Origin: Hofstenia miamia
Lineage: Eukaryota; Xenacoelomorpha; Acoela
DNA: 64,000 bases
Reading direction: 5' to 3'
NCBI GenBank assembly: GCA_004352715.1
Contig: SCFE01000009.1
Coordinates: forward strand, 545,100 to 609,099
The notes beneath the pieces were generated by a model. That model ran no database searches. It was not told where the DNA came from and was given only the letters and a program-made list of their open reading frames with translations. Shown piece after piece: positions 57,501-64,000 of the stretch (position 1 is its first letter; every line of letters starts with the position of its first letter). Made by a program: the position numbers and the translations under genes.

Positions 57501-60500
57501 CTTCAAATTCCAAGGCAACATCGTCATTGCTATTGCGATATTGTACATTTCACCATTTTGACCGAGGTAGGAACGAAAGAACTCATAGTTGATCTGCATC
57601 GAAAGTTGATAGCAAATCCCAACCGCAAAATATTGTACAAAAAGTGCCATATTGGCGGATGATAAAAAGTTATGCTTGGATTCATCGTTGTTTAATAGTA
57701 AGTCTTTCTCGCATTGATTGCCTAAAATGAGAAATATCACAGTTTTAAACGAAACATATACAGATTTTAGACTAAATAGACTACATCAAGCGAAAATTAC
57801 TTCAATTTCCATTTATTCTAGAAGTGTTATGAGATGCATTAATTTATATCCTCACATTAATTTTAGTAAAATTTGCTTAAATTTATAGAGGCCATAATTC
57901 CCGCAGAAGGAATGCTTGTCATAAATCAAAAAAGTTTTGATTGTTCTAAAACAAGCACCTTTGTAAAATTTACAAAATTGAATGAACCTCTGCATTTAAT
58001 CACAAAAATTCTATATTTTAGAAGGCTGTTTTTTATAAATGATTGTTTTTGAATCTAAAATTAGTGAGATTATGATGTGTAATTTAAATTTTGCATGTTC
58101 AATTAAAACGCGAAATGACACTCAATGAATTTTAACTACTTACACTTCTGCAAAATTCTTGAAAATATAATATTTGATCTAATACAAAAATTTCCTTAAT
58201 GTTTTTGCCCTATTACTCCTCTCCTACATTTTGTTTTCGACTACATTTGCATGTACTCAAAGTTCTGTTTAACATTGAACGTAAGGAAGCAATTGAATTT
58301 CGGTAAAAAAAATATTTAATGATTTGATTTTCGGAAGTTATTGTAAGATATTTGATGAAATGGAGTAGGCCTGAATTAGATTTGCATTATTGCTTTTTTG
58401 CGAATACTTAAACAATATTATAGTGATATGAATTTGAAATATTTCAAAAAGGATAAAATGCTTAACCCCAGAAGCTATTTTTCAATATTATCCATTAAAA
58501 ATTGTTCAAAATTTAAGTCGCTTTCAATGTCATCATCTAAATAGTTAATTGATTCATTTGGCTTTATTGGTAGATGACTTTTGTAAAGATCTATGTTTAT
58601 TTGTCAGAATCACAAATATTTTGGTCGTGATTATAAATTGAGTTTTTCCATATTTACTTTCAATTGATGATTTAAGAAATACTTTTTTTAAATTTTTGAT
58701 GTTATTTTTTAAGATTTTATGGCGCTAAGGACACTTATATCAGCATCAGCAGTGGCCTTAACCTGAAGTCAAGTTTTATTACTTAATGCCTTTTTAGCAT
58801 CTCTATATAATTATTATTTTCAAATTAATGAATAAACGTGTTTCTTTCTACAGTATAATATATAATAAAACAAACAATAGAAAAAATTAATCTAATATAT
58901 ATAAAAATAATATTGTATTATGTAATATAAATTGTTGTATGTGATTTTCAAACAGTTCTGATATGCGCAGACAACAAGAAAAAAGTGCACAAAACAGACA
59001 AACTGTTTAAGTACGCATAGTCAAGTCTATTCATAAACTACTTGATAACTTTACAAGAAACACATACTTATATGATCAACTAAATGCAGTATGATTCTTC
59101 AAATTTTAAATTTCTTGCTTGAATCTTAAACGCAATATTGATCCACTAACTTGATATTTTGGATGTGTTAATTATTTATAATATAACTCATTGACGAAAA
59201 ATGTGCTCAGAATACAAACGTTTTCGTAATAGAATCATATATTTTGTATAAAAACCTTTAATAAGAAATCAATGGAAAACGGTATGCACGTCTTGCCTTT
59301 AAATTTTTACACCATTGTAAAAATATTTAACGAAAGCAATTCAAGAAATTTTTGCAATGAATTTTACAATATGCAAAAGCTGTGCTCAACAGCCCATTAT
59401 TCAGTGATACATCATATATAGACATGCTTAAATAAGGAACTACTTTCCAATTGCTATGGCCTTCTAACTGCTTAATCGTTCGGATTGGTAGATCAGAATT
59501 ACATATATGCTCACATACAAGTACATGCCAAATTTATGTTTAATAACTCGTAGCAACCAGATTATCTTTAACAAATATGAATACCTGTGATTTTTTCTTT
59601 CTTTTCGTTGGCCTGGTTTTCTTGCAACATTATTTAATTGTCATCCTAAATAATATGATTTACACAAATACAAAATGGAAATTCACATTCATCTCTTAGG
59701 GGCAATAAACGAATGTTGATGAGGCGATTATCTTTCAACTACTTCCAATTGTGAGTGTGATGTTGAAATAATTTGACAGTAAAAGTGTATCTATGAATCA
59801 ATTTTAGTGATTAACTTCTTTATATTAGTTTGCTATTTGCCAGTACGAAATCGAAAACTTTATTTTTTATGTATGAAATTGAATATTTTATTATTCCTGA
59901 ATCTGATTGATAACATTTCTTAGTTTGAAATGATTGGTTGATGTCAATTGTTTAATGACTCGATCTATTGTATCAAACTTAACCCAGTATAGACTGCATC
60001 TGACACTCATAAGTTCAACAAATTCTACAATTATGTTGTTGCACTCATTATCAATCATAAAATCTTTAATTGACTCACCACTTGTGGTCCAAAAAACGTC
60101 ATCCACATATTTTCGAAGATTTCTGAAAGAAGTCTACAAAGCAGTTGTAAATTGTTTGACAAATCGGAATTAGGCTTTACAAGAACAAAGTCAATTGAAA
60201 ACAGGAGGAAATAATAACATGTAAACAACGATGAATTCATTTTAGAGTTATTGTTTATTTGTCAATAGTTGCTGACAGTATATTTAGAATATCTTATTAC
60301 TTGTATTAACCCCAATTACGCAAAGAATTTTCCAAACTATTTAAACACATATAACTCGCAAGCTAACAAGATATTTAAAATCTGAAAACAGATAATTGTC
60401 TCCTTCTTCTTTTTCTACTTTAATTCGCGATCTGCAGCAATCAGCTATCTTAAAGTAACATTAGTAGAAATAGGGTTAAGGGATAATACACAAATTTGAT

Positions 60501-60963
60501 TTGTATGGAAAATATTTGCCTAGTATTGGTTGGGTATCACTCCGATAAACAAGTTATCAGGCAAGGCATGAAAACCAGATATCATCCAAATTCATCATAA
60601 TTTTTGATATTTTTCTGTAAAATATATGTCAAGCAAGTTCATTTATTTAACATTCATAAATAATAAAACGATTGTTTAAGTATTTCAGTAAACTTTTCTT
60701 ATATGAGAATATAAAATTGTATGATAATTTTGCAATATAAACTGTTTCATCGAATATATGCAGGAACGTCTCCAAATATATATTGGCAGAATGGAAGAGA
60801 TGGGCTGAATTTTTAAAAAACTGAATATTCCGTAACACTGCATGCATTAATACATCGAAATTTATATAATTTGTAGGAATAAAGTTGAAAAATAAAACTT
60901 ACATTTTGGAAATTTTGCATTCGTATCATATGTCTTTTTAAATTTCAATTTAGTATCTTCCAT
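57501..60963 (-). CDS. Probable BT1/MFS-like membrane transporter, 5' part
   Basis: Core exon 57721-57501 on - (acceptor TCATTTTAG, donor AAG|GTATAT) encodes SANMALFVQYFAVGICYQLS and YNIAIAMTMLPWNLK. This resembles the first membrane segments of folate/biopterin-transporter-like MFS proteins (QYF.VG...........Y......M.LPW..K). It needs one base from upstream. Two first exons fit: 59645-59585 (ATG at 59630, ends ACAG|GTATTC) and one with ATG at 60963 and end at 60903 (AAAT|GTAAGT). Each leaves exactly one base. No later exon is visible, so the gene is incomplete, perhaps interrupted by the transposon cluster to the left. Substrate cannot be told. Confidence 0.5.
59891..60121 (-). other. Unrecognised ORF within the transporter first intron
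   Basis: On - an open frame of about 75 codons (RNLRKYVDDVFWTTSGESIK ... NVINQIQE) ends in TAA, after a polypyrimidine-AG (CTTCTTTCAG) that could be an acceptor. It might be an exon of another transcript or debris. No family recognised. Confidence 0.25.
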
Positions 60964-63176
60964 ATCAGTGTTTTAATTTTATTAGAAATTTTGGTGGAGC
61001 AAACCTACAAATTAAAGAAAATTTTTTGACAAGTATTATAAAAATGGAAGAGTTGGCATTAATTTAAATGGGCCGGGCCGGGCTTTCGCCTAAATTTTCA
61101 CTCCCTATCCATCTTTGTATATTAATTGGCAATCGTATTCTTTGCCTAATTTTATCTTCTTAGAAGAACAGTTGCGCCACAAAATTTTGCCACTCTAAGT
61201 ATTTTGGGCTTAATATTAAGTATAATGATGGAAATTAATTAAGATTTGCCTGAATAATTATTTTAGAAATGTTTGATAATAGTGTAGCATTAAAACCTGT
61301 TTGCAAAAGGCTTAAATTTAATTTTTTTTGTTTGATTGGTAGTCTGATATGTCATTAACTTTAAATTACATAAATATAGTCTTTTTTCTAATGGTGTAAA
61401 TTAGTTAGAGTTCACAATTAATTTTAGAAAAATATATAACAAGTGGAAAAAGTTGATAAATTTGTAGCACAATTGAAAAAATGTGGAATGATGGATGAAA
61501 AATCATTTTTATTAGTAAATATCTGCAGTTTAAGTAATTCCTGAGGAAAATATAGCATTAGTACATAAATAGCATGACTTGTAACAAATTCTAAAATCCT
61601 AAATCTTTCTCATTTTGTATGTTGCTTGTAAAATTGTAATGAACTCTAGTGAAAAATATAATATGTTAAATAAATAATGCCAATAATATGAAATGTATTG
61701 TTTATTTTAAATGGATTAGAAATTACCACTTGCTGAATCTTTAGGTTACATAAATGATAAATCTTACAAAGTCTTACGTAATTGCAGAAGCAAATTCGTG
61801 AATGTCTATAAAAATTATGAGTTATACTGAGCGATATATATTCTGTTAATAGGCCAGCTGTGAAATTATAACCATAAATCAGTATGCTATTTTATAAGAT
61901 TGGAAATTTTATCTCATTAATTTCTAAATATCAGAGATTATGCAGTACATGTAGCCAATATTTGCATAAATTTAAATCTGTTTGCAAATATATTGTTTTT
62001 ATCTAATAATATTGATATTTTTCTGATGGCAAATGTGAAAACTTAGTTATACCATAATGGTTCAAACGTTCTCTACAATGCATTGATTGATGTTGGTTGA
62101 GCATGGTTGGGGTAATAATAGCTTAAAATAGCATTCTTAGGGTTCTAAGAAAGGGGTGAATATTGAGGAAAATGGCAGTGTCAAGAATTATGCTTTCCTT
62201 AGAGGCACAATATTATAGTAAGTCAAGTTCAATGTTGATCTAGATTAACTTTACCAAAATTCACTTATTGGGAATACTTCCAATCAATTTTATACTGATA
62301 TTTTACAAAAGGATAGCTAAGCTTAATCTGAAAAGATCCTTTGTGAAGACATTTCAAATATCAGTCTACACCAGGCCTACTATTCACTATTAAAAATCTT
62401 TGCCTGGACTAGATAGCTTACAAAGTTGGATTTTCTCTCAAAATGCTCACAGTTAACCAATACCCTTTATCTAATTATATAATTTGTGCATCCTCAAAGG
62501 TATCAGCTAAAATTATTTATGCTTTCCATGATTCAACCTATGTTGAATAATAGCAAAGTCAGTGGTCTGTAATAATGGGGTCCTGTAGGCATCACTCTTC
62601 TTCTATCAAGAATCTTTGACATTTTACTTTATGAATTATTTTTTGAAACAGCCCTATCAAAGATGGCTTGGCAAAAACTAACTTACCTTTAGGTCTGCTT
62701 TCCTGAAAATATTTGAACTCACTAAATAATAAAGATATCCAAAATCAGAATACTGTACGGAATAGATAACCGTCTCTTCTTTCATTTTCATTTTTAATTC
62801 AACTTCTGATTTTGCGCATTGGGTGCATTAACGGAACTTGGCTGGTCTATTTAAAAAAACAAAATGTGTTAGACTAGCTGTTGTTTTATTATCTGAACAA
62901 TAAGAATGCTAAGAATTTAAAAGTTTTGCAAATTTCGAATTTTCCATTGAAAAAGTATATAGTTCAATCACACAATTGTTTTTCATCAAATATTTTCACC
63001 ATAACAGAGAAACACACCTTCCCGCGTGGATGTATCTATTCCAGGTCTCCCAAATTTAATAATAAACTTAAAGAAAAATGTTTAAAAAATGTAGAAAAAA
63101 TGTTTGTGACTTAAGTTTAAAACTATATTTTGCCCTTTCAGCAGAATTTATTATTGCATGTACAATAATTCACCTC
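60964..63176. other. AT-rich region, one candidate exon only
   Basis: A consensus donor on - (CCTAAAG|GTAAGTT near 62690) follows a short open stretch from an ATG near 62792. It might be a further 5' exon of the transporter gene, but its phase does not fit the core exon. Nothing else supported. Confidence 0.3.
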
Positions 63177-63373
63177 AGTTATATATATATATATATATAT
63201 ATANNNNNNNNNNNNNNNNNNNNNNNNNNNNNNNNNNNNNNNNNNNNNNNNNNNNNNNNNNNNNNNNNNNNNNNNNNNNNNNNNNNNNNNNNNNNNNNNN
63301 NNNNNNNNNNNNNNNNNNNNNNNNNNNNNNNNNNNNNNNNNNNNNNNNNNNTATATATATATATATATATATA
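63177..63373. repeat. (TA)n microsatellite with gap (63204-63351 N)
   Basis: Long TA runs flank a 148-N gap. This is also the insertion site of the adjoining mariner element. Confidence 0.95.
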
Positions 63374-63983
63374 TAAGGTGTTCATAAAGTCTCCCCGCAG
63401 TAGAATTGGATATGAAGTAAAATAAATGATGCATATGGAATGAATCATCGCAATCATTGACGGACGGACAGTATTTAGGAGAGTACTGTTACTTTAATAA
63501 GCCGAAATATGCTGTCCATCAAAGAATGAATTTAAGCTTCGAAATAACGACAAATTTTCACAATCAGTGAAGGAAGAATTCCAGAGGCGATTTCCCCAGA
63601 GAGAAGTACCTCATCGTAATACCGTCAGAGAATTAATGTCTAAATTTTGAGAAACGGATTCTGTTATGGACGCTGCGCGAAATGGTAGACCTTCCATTCT
63701 AACTGAGGAAAATCCCTTCTAAATCATAGCGAAAGTTATTGCAACAAAGTGGAATAGGCCTTGGCATGTCACTTAAAGCAGTTAAGAAAGAACTTCAATA
63801 TATCCATCTATAAGAACAATCCCAGAAATATTGACCAATTAAAATTAAAGATAAAGAATTATATCAAGGAGGAGAACATTTACTATATACCTATATGGTT
63901 TTGTATTGCAATAATCAACATATAATTTAACGGTAATTTTCTTACTTTCACAGAGGAGAGACTTTATGTTTATGAACACCCTG
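63374..63983 (+). mobile_element. Tc1/mariner-superfamily remnant, 610 bp
   Basis: Terminal inverted repeats TAAGGTGTTCATAAA on the left and CAGGGTGTTCATAAA (inverted) on the right, each next to TA. On + around 63565-63720 the sequence reads EEFQRRFPQREVPHRNTVRE and ARNGRPSILTEEN, the N-terminal helix-turn-helix DNA-binding part of a mariner-like transposase, with in-frame stops. The catalytic DDE/D part is deleted. The left flank is the TA microsatellite. Confidence 0.75.
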
Positions 63984-64000
63984 TATATATAGATATATAT

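Noticed and set aside
1-64000. CRISPR arrays, tRNA and rRNA genes
   Set aside because: No regularly spaced short repeats of CRISPR type were seen. No tRNA with an acceptable B-box and cloverleaf, and no rRNA-like sequence, was recognised by eye; short non-coding RNAs could still be missed.

Overview
This is AT-rich eukaryotic DNA, almost certainly from an invertebrate animal. The evidence is spliced genes with GT-AG introns, a CCDC102-type coiled-coil gene conserved across animals, decayed non-LTR and LTR retrotransposons, hAT and mariner DNA transposons, and several Polinton/Maverick-like elements with adenovirus-like virion genes. Nothing in the window fixes the phylum. It is a draft scaffold: eleven N gaps interrupt it, and several are flanked by the same sequence on both sides, so some apparent duplications are assembly artefacts.

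Host genes are sparse. A terminal exon of an unrecognised gene ends at 315. A CCDC102 orthologue lies on + with three exons (20658-20809, 24319-24553, 27232-28161). On - there is the 5' part of a probable folate/biopterin-transporter-like (BT1/MFS) membrane protein: a core exon at 57501-57721 and two alternative, phase-compatible first exons at 59585-59645 and 60903-60963. A frameshifted SOX-type HMG-box pseudogene lies at 2270-2841.

The rest is mostly mobile DNA. 1.3 kb: a hAT-type MITE with near-perfect 8-bp target duplications. 3.2-7.2 kb: the left arm of one Polinton-like copy, broken by a gap and LINE fragments. 7.2-14.1 kb: an LTR retrotransposon (gag on -, three LTRs in inverted and direct arrangement, PBS visible). 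14.1-17.3 kb: a TIR element, then a segment assembled twice that contains a foldback element with telomere-like and CRE motifs. 17-20.3 kb: two LINE fragments. 24.6-25.4 kb: a non-autonomous hAT with perfect 8-bp duplications in a CCDC102 intron. 28.9-32.4 kb: a decayed LINE (ORF1 plus RT). 52.8-55.4 kb: a hAT element with a largely open transposase. 63.4-64.0 kb: a mariner remnant in a TA microsatellite.

The most interesting part is 32.7-52.0 kb, a cluster of Polinton/Maverick-like elements. One large copy (about 32.7-42.98 kb) has long inverted subterminal arms and carries a packaging-ATPase fragment, an adenain-like protease broken by one stop codon, an unrecognised intact ORF joined to the protease by a TAATG overlap, a small basic virion-type protein, and two tandem copies of a capsid-type gene. 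A compact relative (48648-52024) is bounded by a perfect 6-bp target duplication (GATATC) and AGTAGT...ACTACT termini. It carries another capsid-type ORF fragment and a possible three-exon mini-gene. All recognised termini except the short left end at 48648 combine a CRE palindrome (TGACGTCA) with CCAAT boxes, and some also have an E-box or a TATA-like stretch. The element ends therefore look like host-type promoters. No DNA polymerase B or retroviral-type integrase is visible outside the gaps.
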